Translations under genes and position numbers: made by a program
Notes under the pieces: model-generated
What the model saw: only the letters and a program-made list of their open reading frames with translations
Told to the model about the DNA's origin: nothing
Databases searched by the model: none
Shown: piece after piece, positions 25,426 to 34,474 of the stretch
How the letters are laid out: the number at the start of each line of letters is the position of its first letter
Position numbering within the stretch: position 1 is the first letter of the stretch
Assembly: GCF_052072235.1 (NCBI RefSeq)
Contig: NZ_CM125436.1
Coordinates: 1,296,001 to 1,360,000, forward strand
DNA length: 64,000 nucleotides
From: Brevibacillus_D fluminis_A
GTDB taxonomy: Bacteria; Bacillota; Bacilli; Brevibacillales; Brevibacillaceae
Direction: 5' to 3'

Positions 25426-25431
25426 TATAAT
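25426..25431 (+). promoter_or_regulatory. Probable -10 element upstream of dnaE
   Basis: TATAAT at 25426-25431, 32 nt before the dnaE start. The best -35 (GTGAAA around 25404) is weak. Confidence 0.4.
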
Positions 25432-25462
25432 GGAGGAGAACAAATAATCGCCTGGAGGATTT

Positions 25463-28400
25463 ATGGACATGTCTTTCGTTCATTTGCATGTACACACCGA
25501 ATACAGCTTGCTTGACGGCGCGGCGCGTATCGACGAGCTGATCGCACGGGCAGCAGAGCTTGGCATGCCGGCTTTGGCGATTACCGACCATGCGAATTTG
25601 TATGGAGCGGTCCCGTTTTACCGGGCTTGCCTGGAAGCGGGGATCAAGCCGATCATCGGGATGGAGATGTACGTGATCGATGGCGACCTGCAGGAAATCA
25701 AGCCGCGCAATCAGGCGGTTTCTCCCTACCATTTGACATTGCTGGCTGAATCCAATGCCGGTTACCAAAATCTTTTGAAGCTGGCGACGCTGGCTGCCAC
25801 GAAAGGGTACCAGACGCTGCCGCGTATCAATAAAGAATGGCTGAAGGCACATAGCCACGGGCTGATCGCCTTGTCCGGCTGCCACCGGGGCGAGGTGGGC
25901 ACCCACCTGCTGGCAGGCGATGCCGATCGCGCGCGTGAAGCGGCTTTGTGGTACCAAACCACCTTCGGGCCGGACCGCTTCTATTTGGAGCTGATGGATC
26001 ACGGGCTGGAGACGGAACGCAGACTGAACCAGCGTCTGCTGCGGCTTCACCAGCAAACCGGCATTCCGCTGGTCGCAACCAACAACGTTCATTATGTGAA
26101 AAAGCAGGATGCGGCGCTGCACGATATTCTTCTGGCGATCGGCGAGAGCAAAACAATCGACGACAAAGATCGGCTGCGCTACGAGTCGGAAGAGTTTTAT
26201 TTGAAAAGCGGCGGCGAGATGGAGCGCTTGTTTGCTTTCGCTCCCCAAGCGCTTGCCAATACGGCTGCCATTGCTGCTCGCTGCTCGGTGGAGCTTGCTT
26301 TTGACCAGCACATTTTGCCGCAGTATCCGCTGCCGCCGGGAACGGATGCCGATGCTTACCTGCTTGAGCTGTGTGAGCAAGGCTGCATGGAGCGGTACGG
26401 AGAAATCACGCCGCAGATCCGCGAGCGGCTCATGCACGAGCTGGCGATCATCACGCGGACCGGATTTACACATTATTTTCTCATTGTTTGGGACTTTATG
26501 AAGTATGCGCATGAAAAGGGGATTCCGACAGGTCCGGGGCGCGGATCAGCAGCTGGCAGTCTGGTCTCCTATGTCCTTCGCATCACGAATGTCGATCCGC
26601 TGCGCTACCATTTGCTGTTCGAACGTTTCCTCAATCCGGAACGGGTGACGATGCCGGATATCGACATCGACTTTTCCGTAGAGCGGCGCGATGAGGTCAT
26701 CCAGTATGTGGCCGAAAAATACGGCCGAGACCGCGTCGCCCAAATCATCACGTTCGGAACGCTGGCAGCGCGGGCGGCCGTGCGCGATGTGGGCCGCTCG
26801 CTCGGATTGTCGCACGGGATCGTGGACCGCGTGGCGAAAATGATCCCGCAATCGCCGGGGATGACGCTGGAAAAAGCGATGGCGCTCAATCCCGAGATCG
26901 GCAAGCTGGCGCTGCAAAACGCGGAGGTAGCCCGCCTGATCGAAGCGGCGCGGGGGCTTGAGGGACTGCCGCGCCATGCTTCCACACATGCGGCGGGCGT
27001 CGTCATCTCGCGCGAGCCGCTGACCGAGTATGTCCCGCTGCAGCAGGGCAACGAGGGACTGGCGCTGACCCAATACCCGATGGAGGTGCTGGAGGCGGTC
27101 GGCCTTTTGAAAATGGACTTCCTCGGCTTGCGCAACCTGACGATCATTCAGGAAACGCTGCGCCATCTCGCCCACCAAGAGATTCATCTCGACCTGGACA
27201 AGCTGCCGCCCGATGATGAAAAGACGTTTCGCATGCTGACGCGAGGCGAGACGACCGGGATCTTCCAGCTGGAGTCGGCAGGCGTGCGCAATGTGCTGCG
27301 CGAGCTGAAGCCGACCACGCTTGCCGATATTATCGCCGTTGTGGCACTGTACCGCCCCGGGCCGATGGAGATCATTCCCGACTACATCCGGGCCAAGCAC
27401 GGGCAGACAAAAGTCCAGTACGCCCACCCCGACCTGGAACCGATCTTGCAAGAGACGCACGGCTACATGATCTACCAGGAGCAAATCATGCAAATTTCGT
27501 CGAAAATGGCAGGCTTCAGCCTGGGCGAAGCCGACATTTTGCGACGGGCGGTGGGCAAGAAAAAACGGGAGCTTTTGGCCGAGCAGCGAGCCAAATTCGT
27601 GGCGGGCAGCATCCGCCAAGGCTACGATGAGGCGCTCGCCAACCAAATTTATGACCTGATCGTCAAATTCGCCGATTACGGCTTTAACAAAGCCCATTCG
27701 GTCGCCTATGCCGTCATCGCATACCAGATGGCATATCTCAAAGCAAACTACCCGCTCGCCTTCATGGCCGCCCTGCTGTCGCTGTCGATCGGCAGTCAGA
27801 CAAGAATCGCAGAGTATGCGGAAGAAGCCAAGCGGCTCGGGATTGCCATGCTCCCGCCCGATGTCAATCGCAGCGAGGCCGGGTTTATTCCCGAGGAGGG
27901 CGGAATCCGCTTTGGCCTGGCTGCCATCAAAAACGTCGGCTACGGCGCGATCGACCAGATCACCGCAGAGCGGAAAGGGGAGCCGTTCCGCGACCTGTTC
28001 GATTTCTGCACGCGTGTGGATGGACGCCTGGTCAATCGGCGAGTGGTGGAATCGCTGATTTTGGCAGGGGCATTGGAGAGCTTGCCAGGCCACCGCGCCC
28101 AACAGCTCGTCCTGCTCGACGAGGCGATGGGCAAAGCCGTCTCCAAGCGCCAGGAGCGCAGCGGCGCCCAATTGAATCTGTTCGCCTCGCTGGAAGAAGA
28201 GGAGCCGAGGGCACAGGATACCGTCGGCAAGACGACGACCGATGCCAACGGCTATCCGGAAGTGCCGCCGTTCAACCGGATGCAGCAGCTGAAGGAAGAG
28301 CGGGAGCTGCTCGGCCTCTACCTGTCCGGCCATCCGCTCGACCAATACGCGCACGTGATGAACCGGCCCGAGGTCGCAAGCGTCGCTTCCATGTATGAAG

Positions 28401-28927
28401 GAAAGAAAGACCAGCAGGTGAAAGTCGTCGGGATGATCCTGGACTTCAAGCGCATCCAGACGAAAAAGGGTGACCCGATGGCCTTTTTGACGCTGGAGGA
28501 CAAAACCGCGCTCGTGGAAGTGGTCGCCTTCCCGCAAGTGTTCGCCAAATATGGCGATCTCGTGGGCAAGGAGCGGATGGTGCTGGCGGAAGGGCGCGTG
28601 GACATGCAGGATGATATGCCGAAGCTCATGCTGTCCCGGATGTGGGACCTCGAGACGCTGCCGAAGCCTGCCGCGTCGCCAGTTTTGTTCATCAAAATCA
28701 CCGCCGAGCAGGAGCATGATTCGACATTGCCGAAGCTGCAGGAGCTTTTTGTCGGAAAAAAAGGAACGATTCCCGTCGTGCTTTATTACGAAGCCAAAAA
28801 GCAGTCAATTCGCCTGCCGGAGACGATTCGGATCGATGCAGACGAGTCATTTTTGGCGAAAGCGCGAGATATTGTTGGACATGGCAGCGTAATCTTGAAA
28901 GAAATGAGCATAAACTGGGGAGGATGA
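25463..28927 (+). CDS. dnaE: DNA polymerase III alpha subunit (DnaE type)
   Basis: 1154 aa. Catalytic subunit of a replicative C-family polymerase; in Firmicutes DnaE works with PolC and extends primers. Order: PHP domain (about 1-260, starting FVHLHVHTEYSLLDGAARI, GCHRGEVG), polymerase palm with GPGRGSAAGSL and the catalytic MPDIDIDFSVERRDEV, fingers with HASTHAAGVVIS and RPGPMEIIPDYI, tandem HhH, and a C-terminal OB fold (about 975-1060, VKVVGMILDFKRI). No exonuclease domain is inserted, so it is not PolC. ATG 25463 follows GGAGG closely; the third codon is also ATG. A terminator overlaps its stop. Confidence 0.96.
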   Translation: MDMSFVHLHVHTEYSLLDGAARIDELIARAAELGMPALAITDHANLYGAVPFYRACLEAGIKPIIGMEMYVIDGDLQEIKPRNQAVSPYHLTLLAESNAGYQNLLKLATLAATKGYQTLPRINKEWLKAHSHGLIALSGCHRGEVGTHLLAGDADRAREAALWYQTTFGPDRFYLELMDHGLETERRLNQRLLRLHQQTGIPLVATNNVHYVKKQDAALHDILLAIGESKTIDDKDRLRYESEEFYLKSGGEMERLFAFAPQALANTAAIAARCSVELAFDQHILPQYPLPPGTDADAYLLELCEQGCMERYGEITPQIRERLMHELAIITRTGFTHYFLIVWDFMKYAHEKGIPTGPGRGSAAGSLVSYVLRITNVDPLRYHLLFERFLNPERVTMPDIDIDFSVERRDEVIQYVAEKYGRDRVAQIITFGTLAARAAVRDVGRSLGLSHGIVDRVAKMIPQSPGMTLEKAMALNPEIGKLALQNAEVARLIEAARGLEGLPRHASTHAAGVVISREPLTEYVPLQQGNEGLALTQYPMEVLEAVGLLKMDFLGLRNLTIIQETLRHLAHQEIHLDLDKLPPDDEKTFRMLTRGETTGIFQLESAGVRNVLRELKPTTLADIIAVVALYRPGPMEIIPDYIRAKHGQTKVQYAHPDLEPILQETHGYMIYQEQIMQISSKMAGFSLGEADILRRAVGKKKRELLAEQRAKFVAGSIRQGYDEALANQIYDLIVKFADYGFNKAHSVAYAVIAYQMAYLKANYPLAFMAALLSLSIGSQTRIAEYAEEAKRLGIAMLPPDVNRSEAGFIPEEGGIRFGLAAIKNVGYGAIDQITAERKGEPFRDLFDFCTRVDGRLVNRRVVESLILAGALESLPGHRAQQLVLLDEAMGKAVSKRQERSGAQLNLFASLEEEEPRAQDTVGKTTTDANGYPEVPPFNRMQQLKEERELLGLYLSGHPLDQYAHVMNRPEVASVASMYEGKKDQQVKVVGMILDFKRIQTKKGDPMAFLTLEDKTALVEVVAFPQVFAKYGDLVGKERMVLAEGRVDMQDDMPKLMLSRMWDLETLPKPAASPVLFIKITAEQEHDSTLPKLQELFVGKKGTIPVVLYYEAKKQSIRLPETIRIDADESFLAKARDIVGHGSVILKEMSINWGG

Positions 28928-28946
28928 TGGTGAACCTCCCTTTTTT
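28917..28946 (+). terminator. Terminator overlapping the dnaE stop codon
   Basis: GGGAGG (28918-28923) pairs with CCTCCC (28935-28940), then TTTTTT. The TGA lies in the stem/loop. Confidence 0.75.
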
Positions 28947-28961
28947 CTGTTTTTCCGTAGG

Positions 28962-28989
28962 TTTACAGATGAAAGTGTTTTGATATAAT
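28962..28989 (+). promoter_or_regulatory. Sigma-A promoter of the malic enzyme operon
   Basis: TTTACA at 28962-28967, a 16-nt spacer and TATAAT at 28984-28989, followed by a GntR-type operator. Confidence 0.7.
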
Positions 28990-29005
28990 GAGTACATAGT
29001 TTAAA

Positions 29006-29022
29006 AAGTGGTCTGACCACTT
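29006..29022. promoter_or_regulatory. Perfect 17-bp palindrome, FadR/GntR-type operator
   Basis: AAGTGGTC-T-GACCACTT contains TGGT-N3-ACCA, the half-site arrangement of FadR-subfamily GntR regulators. It begins 17 nt downstream of the -10, where binding would block initiation or early elongation. The regulator encoded at 30366-31037 in the same operon is the obvious candidate. Confidence 0.75.
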
Positions 29023-29072
29023 CCAGGCGTACTACCAGAGACCTGATAGGTGAGATAGGAGTGAATGACGGG

Positions 29073-30317
29073 ATGTCTAACTTACGTGAAGAAGCATTGG
29101 AACTGCATAGAAAATACCAAGGGAAATTGGAAACCGTTACGAAGGTGCCAGTGCGTAACGCATACGACCTGAGCTTGGCCTACTCCCCGGGTGTTGCGGA
29201 GCCGTGCAAAGAGATTTTCGATGATGTATCCAAAGTGTATGACTACACGATGAAGGGCAACACGGTAGCGGTAGTAAGCGACGGTACGGCTGTGCTTGGC
29301 CTCGGCAACATCGGTCCGGAAGCGGCCATGCCGGTTATGGAAGGAAAAGCGGTCTTGTTTAAATCTTTTGCGGGCGTGGACGCGTTCCCGATCTGCTTGC
29401 AAACTAATGATATTGACAAAATTGTAGAAACAGTCAAACTGCTTCAGCCATCCTTTGGCGGCGTGAACCTGGAAGACATCGCGGCACCTGCGTGCTTCGA
29501 AATCGAAGAGCGCTTGAAAAAAGAGTGCAACATCCCGGTATTCCATGACGACCAGCACGGTACTGCGATTGTAACGGCTGCAGGTTTGCTCAACGCGCTG
29601 AAAGTGGTCGGCAAAAAGCTTGAAGAAATCCGCGTGGTTGCAAACGGCGCAGGCGCAGCGGGCATCGCAATCATGAAGCTGTTGATCAGCATGGGCGTGA
29701 AAGAAGTCATCATGTGCGACACGAAAGGGATCGTGTATGAAGGCCGTCCGTTCGGCATGAACGCCGTGAAGGAAGAAATGGCGAAAATCACGAACCGCAG
29801 CATGGTGCAAGGCACGCTTGCCGATGCGATGAAGGGTGCAGACGTATTCGTCGGCGTTTCCGTAGCAGGCGCGCTCACCCCTGAGATGGTTTCGTCGATG
29901 AACCGCGATGCGATCATTTTCGCAATGGCAAACCCGGTTCCGGAAATCATGCCGGAAGAAGCGAAAAAAGCGGGCGCGGCTGTCATCGGTACCGGTCGTT
30001 CCGACTTCCCGAACCAGGTGAACAACGTGCTGGCTTTCCCGGGCATTTTCCGCGGCGCACTGGACGTGCATGCGACAGGCATCAACGAAGAGATGAAGCT
30101 GGCAGCGGTTCATGCGATCGCAAGTCTTGTTTCTCCGGAAGAGCTGTCCGTCGATAAAGTGATTCCGGCTCCGTTCGACCCGCGCGTGGCACCGCATGTA
30201 GCGGCAGCTGTTGCCAAAGCAGCGATGGAAACGGGCGTGGCGCGCAGAACGGTTGATCCTGAAGCGGTTAAAGAAAAAACGTTCCAGCTGACGCAAACGG
30301 CTTTGCAAAAAGCATAA
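29073..30317 (+). CDS. ytsJ: Malic enzyme (malate to pyruvate and CO2)
   Basis: 414 aa. Oxidative decarboxylation of L-malate with NAD(P)+, feeding pyruvate and reducing power. Very close to B. subtilis YtsJ throughout: NAYDLSLAYSPGVAEPC, GLGNIGPEAAMPVMEGKAVL, FGGVNLEDIAAPACF, FHDDQHGTAIV (metal and catalytic Asp), the Rossmann NGAGAAGIAI, and SDFPNQVNNVLAFPGIFRGALD. ATG 29073 matches the family start; the GTG at 29061 sits directly on the ribosome binding site. It is the first gene of a run that continues with a GntR regulator and accDA, behind a promoter carrying a matching operator. Confidence 0.93.
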   Translation: MSNLREEALELHRKYQGKLETVTKVPVRNAYDLSLAYSPGVAEPCKEIFDDVSKVYDYTMKGNTVAVVSDGTAVLGLGNIGPEAAMPVMEGKAVLFKSFAGVDAFPICLQTNDIDKIVETVKLLQPSFGGVNLEDIAAPACFEIEERLKKECNIPVFHDDQHGTAIVTAAGLLNALKVVGKKLEEIRVVANGAGAAGIAIMKLLISMGVKEVIMCDTKGIVYEGRPFGMNAVKEEMAKITNRSMVQGTLADAMKGADVFVGVSVAGALTPEMVSSMNRDAIIFAMANPVPEIMPEEAKKAGAAVIGTGRSDFPNQVNNVLAFPGIFRGALDVHATGINEEMKLAAVHAIASLVSPEELSVDKVIPAPFDPRVAPHVAAAVAKAAMETGVARRTVDPEAVKEKTFQLTQTALQKA

Positions 30318-30365
30318 TCTCCACTCCCTGGACCAAATGACTTTCACACGAGAGGAGAATAAGGC

Positions 30366-31037
30366 GTGCTCCATTCCGAGACAGAACGCAAAGTATACGA
30401 AGAAATTCTGCTGCAGCTCCACGATATCGTGCAGCAAAACAACCTGAGACCGGGTGACAAATTGCCCTCGGAGCGGGATCTGTCCGAAACGTTGAACGCT
30501 GGGCGCTCCTCCGTGCGCGAGGCACTCAGAGCATTGGAGCTTTTGGGGTTGATCGAGACGCGCAGGGGCGAGGGTACGTTTTTGAAGCATTACCGCCACA
30601 ACCGGCTGATCGACATCTTGGGCATGTTTGTTTTACGCGATGTCAAGACCAAGAAAGATTTGGTCGAGATGCGCAAAATTCTCGAAATCGATGCGGTGCG
30701 TCTGGCTTGCAAGCGGGCCACCAGCAAACATTTCGAGGAAATGGAGCGAATTTTGGCGCACGCGGAGGAACGGATTGCGAACGGTGAAGTGCCGACAGAG
30801 GAAGACTACCAGTTTCACCGCGTCATCTGTCGATCCAGCCGCAATTCCGTCCTGCACCGCATCTGGGCACCGCTGGTCGAATACAGCGAAAGCGTGCGCA
30901 ACGAATCGCTTTCCCGCGAAGGACGTGCCCGGACGGCGGTCGATGAACATCGCGGCATCATGGAAGCGATCCGCTCGGGAGACGAACAGTCGGCAGTCGA
31001 AAAAATGCTGAGGCATCTGGATAACAGCAAACTGTGA
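30366..31037 (+). CDS. GntR-family regulator, FadR subfamily
   Basis: 224 aa, starting at GTG 30366, 9 nt after AGGAG. N-terminal winged helix (about 5-75: LRPGDKLPSERDLSETLNAGRSSVREALRALELLGLIETRRGEGTFL pattern) and an all-helical FCD effector domain (about 85-220) with the expected metal/effector ligands D (EIDAVRLA), H (FHRVICRSSRN) and H (DEHRGIMEAI). It probably binds the TGGT-N3-ACCA palindrome before the malic enzyme gene and so controls its own operon. The ligand is unknown; an organic acid or acyl-CoA is plausible from the neighbours. Confidence 0.9.
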   Translation: MLHSETERKVYEEILLQLHDIVQQNNLRPGDKLPSERDLSETLNAGRSSVREALRALELLGLIETRRGEGTFLKHYRHNRLIDILGMFVLRDVKTKKDLVEMRKILEIDAVRLACKRATSKHFEEMERILAHAEERIANGEVPTEEDYQFHRVICRSSRNSVLHRIWAPLVEYSESVRNESLSREGRARTAVDEHRGIMEAIRSGDEQSAVEKMLRHLDNSKL

Positions 31038-31123
31038 GAAACAGGAGTTTGCGGCGAGAAACCGCGCTGTGATATGATATGTCAGGTTACATATTGCAGC
31101 GGAGTTTGGAGGAGGGAACCATC

Positions 31124-31309
31124 ATGTGGACGGTCATCTATATCGCTCCCAGCGCCAGAATCGCAGAACGCATTCAGCATCGGCTGACAGACGAAGGATT
31201 CCTGGTAAAGGTTCGGGAGGCAGGAGTATCGAAGCAATTTGAAATCCTTGTACCCCAGAGCGAGCTTCATGAAGTCCAAGAAGTGTTGGCTCGATCCTTC
31301 ACTGAATGA
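31124..31309 (+). CDS. Small DUF2007-like protein upstream of accD
   Basis: 61 aa. ATG 31124 follows GGAGGAGGG; the longer frame from 31079 has no ribosome binding site. The beta-alpha-beta pattern WTVIYIAPSARIAERIQHRL, FLVKVREA, FEILVPQSELHEVQEVL resembles DUF2007, the so-called signal-transducer fold. A similar short gene stands before accD in other Bacillales. Function unknown. It ends 16 nt before accD and is probably co-transcribed with it. Confidence 0.75.
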   Translation: MWTVIYIAPSARIAERIQHRLTDEGFLVKVREAGVSKQFEILVPQSELHEVQEVLARSFTE

Positions 31310-31325
31310 AAGATGAGGTGTTACG

Positions 31326-32207
31326 GTGCTTAAAGATCTTTTCGGGAAAAAGCGCAAGTTCGCGACAGTCCCAACAAAGCCAATCGAACGCGCACCTGCT
31401 ATAGAGCAAAAAGAAGTGCCGGAGGGCCTGATGAACAAATGTCCTCATTGCGGCACTATTCACTATTCCAAAGACTTGGAAAAAAATCTTCGCGTGTGCA
31501 AAGGCTGCCAGCATCATTATTCGCTTTCCGCGCCTGAACGGATCGCGTCCTTGCTTGATGACGGCGTGCTCACCGAAGAATTCGATGCTGATATGCTGAG
31601 CGCGAATCCGCTCGGGTTCCCCGGTTATTTGGACAAGCTGGAAAAGGACAAGGAACTGAGCAATCTGAATGAGGCGATCGTGACGGGAGAAGGCCTTTTG
31701 ATGGGCAATCGCGTCGTCATCGGCGTCATGGACTCGCGTTTCCGCATGGGCAGCATGGGTTCCGTTGTCGGCGAAAAAATCACCCGTGCGATTGAGCGTG
31801 CGCTCGAACGCAAGCTGCCGGTGATTTTGTTTGCGGCCTCGGGCGGTGCGCGCATGCAGGAAGGCGCACTCAGCCTGATGCAGATGGCCAAGACGAGCGC
31901 AGCGCTCGCACAGATGGATCGCGAGGGGCTGCTGTTTATCTCCGTCCTGACGCATCCGACGACAGGCGGCGTGTCCGCAAGCTTCGCATCGCTCGGCGAC
32001 ATCAATATCGCCGAACCGGGTGCTACGATCGGCTTTGCCGGACGCAGGATCATTGAACAAACGATTCGCCAGGAGTTGCCGAAAGATTTTCAGACTGCTG
32101 AATTCCTGCTGAAACACGGTCAGCTCGACATGGTCGTGCACCGCAAAAACATGCGCGAGACATTGGGCAAAATCGTGGAAATGCATACTGTGCGGGAAGG
32201 AGTGTAG
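31326..32207 (+). CDS. accD: Acetyl-CoA carboxylase carboxyltransferase subunit beta
   Basis: 293 aa, GTG start 6 nt after GAGGTG. With AccA it transfers carboxyl from carboxybiotin to acetyl-CoA, giving malonyl-CoA for fatty acid synthesis. N-terminal four-cysteine zinc ribbon (CPHCGTIHYSKDL...CKGCQHHY, about 38-60) that can bind DNA or mRNA in E. coli, then the crotonase-like carboxyltransferase core with ASGGARMQEG, TGGVSASFASLGDI and IGFAGRRIIEQTI. It is 2 nt from accA, so the two subunits are coupled. Confidence 0.96.
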   Translation: MLKDLFGKKRKFATVPTKPIERAPAIEQKEVPEGLMNKCPHCGTIHYSKDLEKNLRVCKGCQHHYSLSAPERIASLLDDGVLTEEFDADMLSANPLGFPGYLDKLEKDKELSNLNEAIVTGEGLLMGNRVVIGVMDSRFRMGSMGSVVGEKITRAIERALERKLPVILFAASGGARMQEGALSLMQMAKTSAALAQMDREGLLFISVLTHPTTGGVSASFASLGDINIAEPGATIGFAGRRIIEQTIRQELPKDFQTAEFLLKHGQLDMVVHRKNMRETLGKIVEMHTVREGV

Positions 32208-32209
32208 GG

Positions 32210-33169
32210 ATGGCAGGCGAGCTTCCTTTTGAAAAACCGTTAATCGAGCTTCAGGATAAAATCAAAGAGCTGCGCAGATTCACCGAGGAGAAGGGCATCG
32301 ATTTCTCCGACGAGGTTGCGCGTTTGGAAATCAAGGCGAAAGAGATGGCTGAGCAAATTTACGGCCAACTGACGCCATGGCAGCGCGTTCAGCTTTCGCG
32401 TCATCCGCAGCGCCCCACTACCCTTGATTACATCAATCATATTTTTACGGATTTTATCGAATTCCATGGGGACAGGCTGTTTGGGGACGATATGGCGATC
32501 GTGGGCGGCATCGCTTATTTGGATGGACGTCCGGTTACCGTCATCGGCCACCAAAAAGGAAAAGACACGAAAGAAAACATCGCGCGCAACTTTGCCAGCC
32601 CGCATCCGGAAGGGTATCGGAAGGCATTGCGCCTGATGCAGCAAGCCAACAAATTCAAACGTCCGATCATCTGCTTTATCAACACGCAAGGCGCTTTTCC
32701 AGGCAAGGCCGCAGAAGAGCGCGGCCAGAGCGAAGCGATCGCACGCAATCTGCGTGAAATGGCCGGCTTCGGCGTCCCGATTTTGTGCGTGGTCATCGGG
32801 GAAGGCGGAAGCGGCGGAGCGTTAGCAATCAGTCTGGGCAACCGGATTTATATGCTCGAAAACTCCACCTACTCGGTCATTTCGCCGGAAGGAGCAGCAG
32901 CATTGCTCTGGAAGGACGCGGGCCTGGCACAGAAGGCGGCCGAAACGATGAAAATCACCGCTCCGGATTTGCTGGAGCTGGGGATCATCGATGGCATGAT
33001 CGAGGAGCCGTTCGGCGGTGCACACCGCGACATGGTCAAACAGGCGGAGCTGCTCAAGGCTACGCTTGTATCCGGACTGGAACAGCTCAGTCAAATGACG
33101 CCGGAAGAATTGATACAGGATCGTTACGAGAAATTCAAACAGATTGGTCAATACGCCTCCCTTTCATAA
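32210..33169 (+). CDS. accA: Acetyl-CoA carboxylase carboxyltransferase subunit alpha
   Basis: 319 aa, ATG start after AAGGAG. Partner of AccD in the malonyl-CoA-forming carboxyltransferase. A helical N-terminal region is followed by the crotonase fold, with TPWQRVQLSRHPQRP, FHGDRLFGDD, GHQKGKDTKENI, NTQGAFPGKAAEERGQSEAIA and the oxyanion-forming GEGGSGGALAIS. Last gene of the malic enzyme-gntR-accDA run; a hairpin overlaps its stop codon. Confidence 0.96.
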   Translation: MAGELPFEKPLIELQDKIKELRRFTEEKGIDFSDEVARLEIKAKEMAEQIYGQLTPWQRVQLSRHPQRPTTLDYINHIFTDFIEFHGDRLFGDDMAIVGGIAYLDGRPVTVIGHQKGKDTKENIARNFASPHPEGYRKALRLMQQANKFKRPIICFINTQGAFPGKAAEERGQSEAIARNLREMAGFGVPILCVVIGEGGSGGALAISLGNRIYMLENSTYSVISPEGAAALLWKDAGLAQKAAETMKITAPDLLELGIIDGMIEEPFGGAHRDMVKQAELLKATLVSGLEQLSQMTPEELIQDRYEKFKQIGQYASLS

Positions 33170-33185
33170 AACGGAGGCTTTTTTC
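33155..33185 (+). terminator. Terminator overlapping the accA stop codon
   Basis: GCCTCC (33155-33160) pairs with GGAGGC (33173-33178), then TTTTTT. Confidence 0.8.
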
Positions 33186-33400
33186 TGCTTTTTTCTCCTG
33201 ATTAAATCTGCTACAATCGTATTCGTACCAAGGGATTGCAGGTTGGCGGCATGAGAAGAATAAGTATGTCATATTGTCGTTAATTTGTATAACAGATAGG
33301 TAAGGTTGTATATAACAGGGTGGCGCATGTGAAGAATAGTACATACTGTTTTTCGTTTGCAGCCATCCTAATCATGGAGAAGGGTGAAGAGGTGAGCGAT

Positions 33401-34360
33401 ATGAAACGATTGGCAGTGTTGACGAGCGGCGGCGATGCGCCGGGAATGAATGCAGCTGTTCGGGCAGCGGTACGACGGGCGGCTTTTCACGGCCTGCAAA
33501 TTTTCGGAGTGTACCACGGTTATGATGGGCTGATTCGGGGAGATATTAAAGAAATGACCCTGGGGTCAGTCGGCGATATCATTCACCGCGGCGGCACGAC
33601 GCTGTACACCGCACGAAGTGAGGAGTTCCGCACGGAGGCGGGGCAGCAAAAAGCAGTGGAGCAGCTCAAGCAGCACGAGATCGATGGCTTGATCGTCATC
33701 GGTGGAGACGGATCGTTTCGCGGCGCACAAAAATTAACAGAAAAAGGCTTTCCGACGATTGGCGTACCGGGTACAATTGACAATGACATTCCGTGCACGG
33801 ATTTTACGATCGGGTTCGATACCGCTTTGAACACCATCGTAGAGGCGATCGATAAAATTCGCGATACCGCCACCTCTCATGAACGCACGTATATTATTGA
33901 AGTGATGGGACGCGATGCAGGCGATCTTGCGCTGTGGGCTGGTCTTGCCGCAGGAGCGGAAACCGTCATTATCCCGGAAGCGGACCATGACATCAACGAC
34001 ATCGTGGAACGTCTGCACGCAGGGAGCAGCCGCGGCAAAAAGCATTCCATCATCATCGTTGCCGAGGGATGCGGCAGTGCGGCATCGTTCGCAGACCAGA
34101 TCAAGGCAAAAACAGGCTGGGAAACGCGCGTCACCGTTTTGGGCCATATCCAGCGCGGCGGTTCGCCGACAGCGTTTGACCGGATGCTGGCAAGCCGGAT
34201 GGGGGCAGCGGCCGTAGACCTGCTGTTGGAAGGAAAGAAAGATCGGATGGTGGCAATTCAGAATAATCAAATTGTCGATTTCGATTTCAACGAAGCGTTA
34301 CAACAGCGGCATGAGCTGGATCTGTCGATCTATGACCTGGCTCGTTCGCTCTCTATATAA
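33401..34360 (+). CDS. pfkA: ATP-dependent 6-phosphofructokinase
   Basis: 319 aa. Phosphorylates fructose 6-phosphate to fructose 1,6-bisphosphate, the committed step of glycolysis; normally ADP-activated and PEP-inhibited. ATG 33401 gives MKRLAVLTSGGDAPGMNAAVRA, the standard start; the open frame upstream is not coding by comparison. Seen: ATP-binding GGDGSFRGA, catalytic D127 in PGTIDNDI, FDTALNTIVEAIDKIRDTA, MGRDAGDLALWAGLA and GHIQRGGSPTAFDR. pyk follows 114 nt later in the usual order. Confidence 0.96.
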   Translation: MKRLAVLTSGGDAPGMNAAVRAAVRRAAFHGLQIFGVYHGYDGLIRGDIKEMTLGSVGDIIHRGGTTLYTARSEEFRTEAGQQKAVEQLKQHEIDGLIVIGGDGSFRGAQKLTEKGFPTIGVPGTIDNDIPCTDFTIGFDTALNTIVEAIDKIRDTATSHERTYIIEVMGRDAGDLALWAGLAAGAETVIIPEADHDINDIVERLHAGSSRGKKHSIIIVAEGCGSAASFADQIKAKTGWETRVTVLGHIQRGGSPTAFDRMLASRMGAAAVDLLLEGKKDRMVAIQNNQIVDFDFNEALQQRHELDLSIYDLARSLSI

Positions 34361-34474
34361 TCATCGTTGGCACTGAAATGGCACGGGACGGGAGACTACG
34401 CTCTCCTGTTCCGGCGTTTCAGGTTGTTTGCGTGCCAGCGCTACATAGCTTCACACTTCAAGGAGGGACTTGCA

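Noticed and set aside
26546..28717. A 723-codon open frame antisense to dnaE
   Set aside because: A shadow of dnaE with no start signal and no domain.
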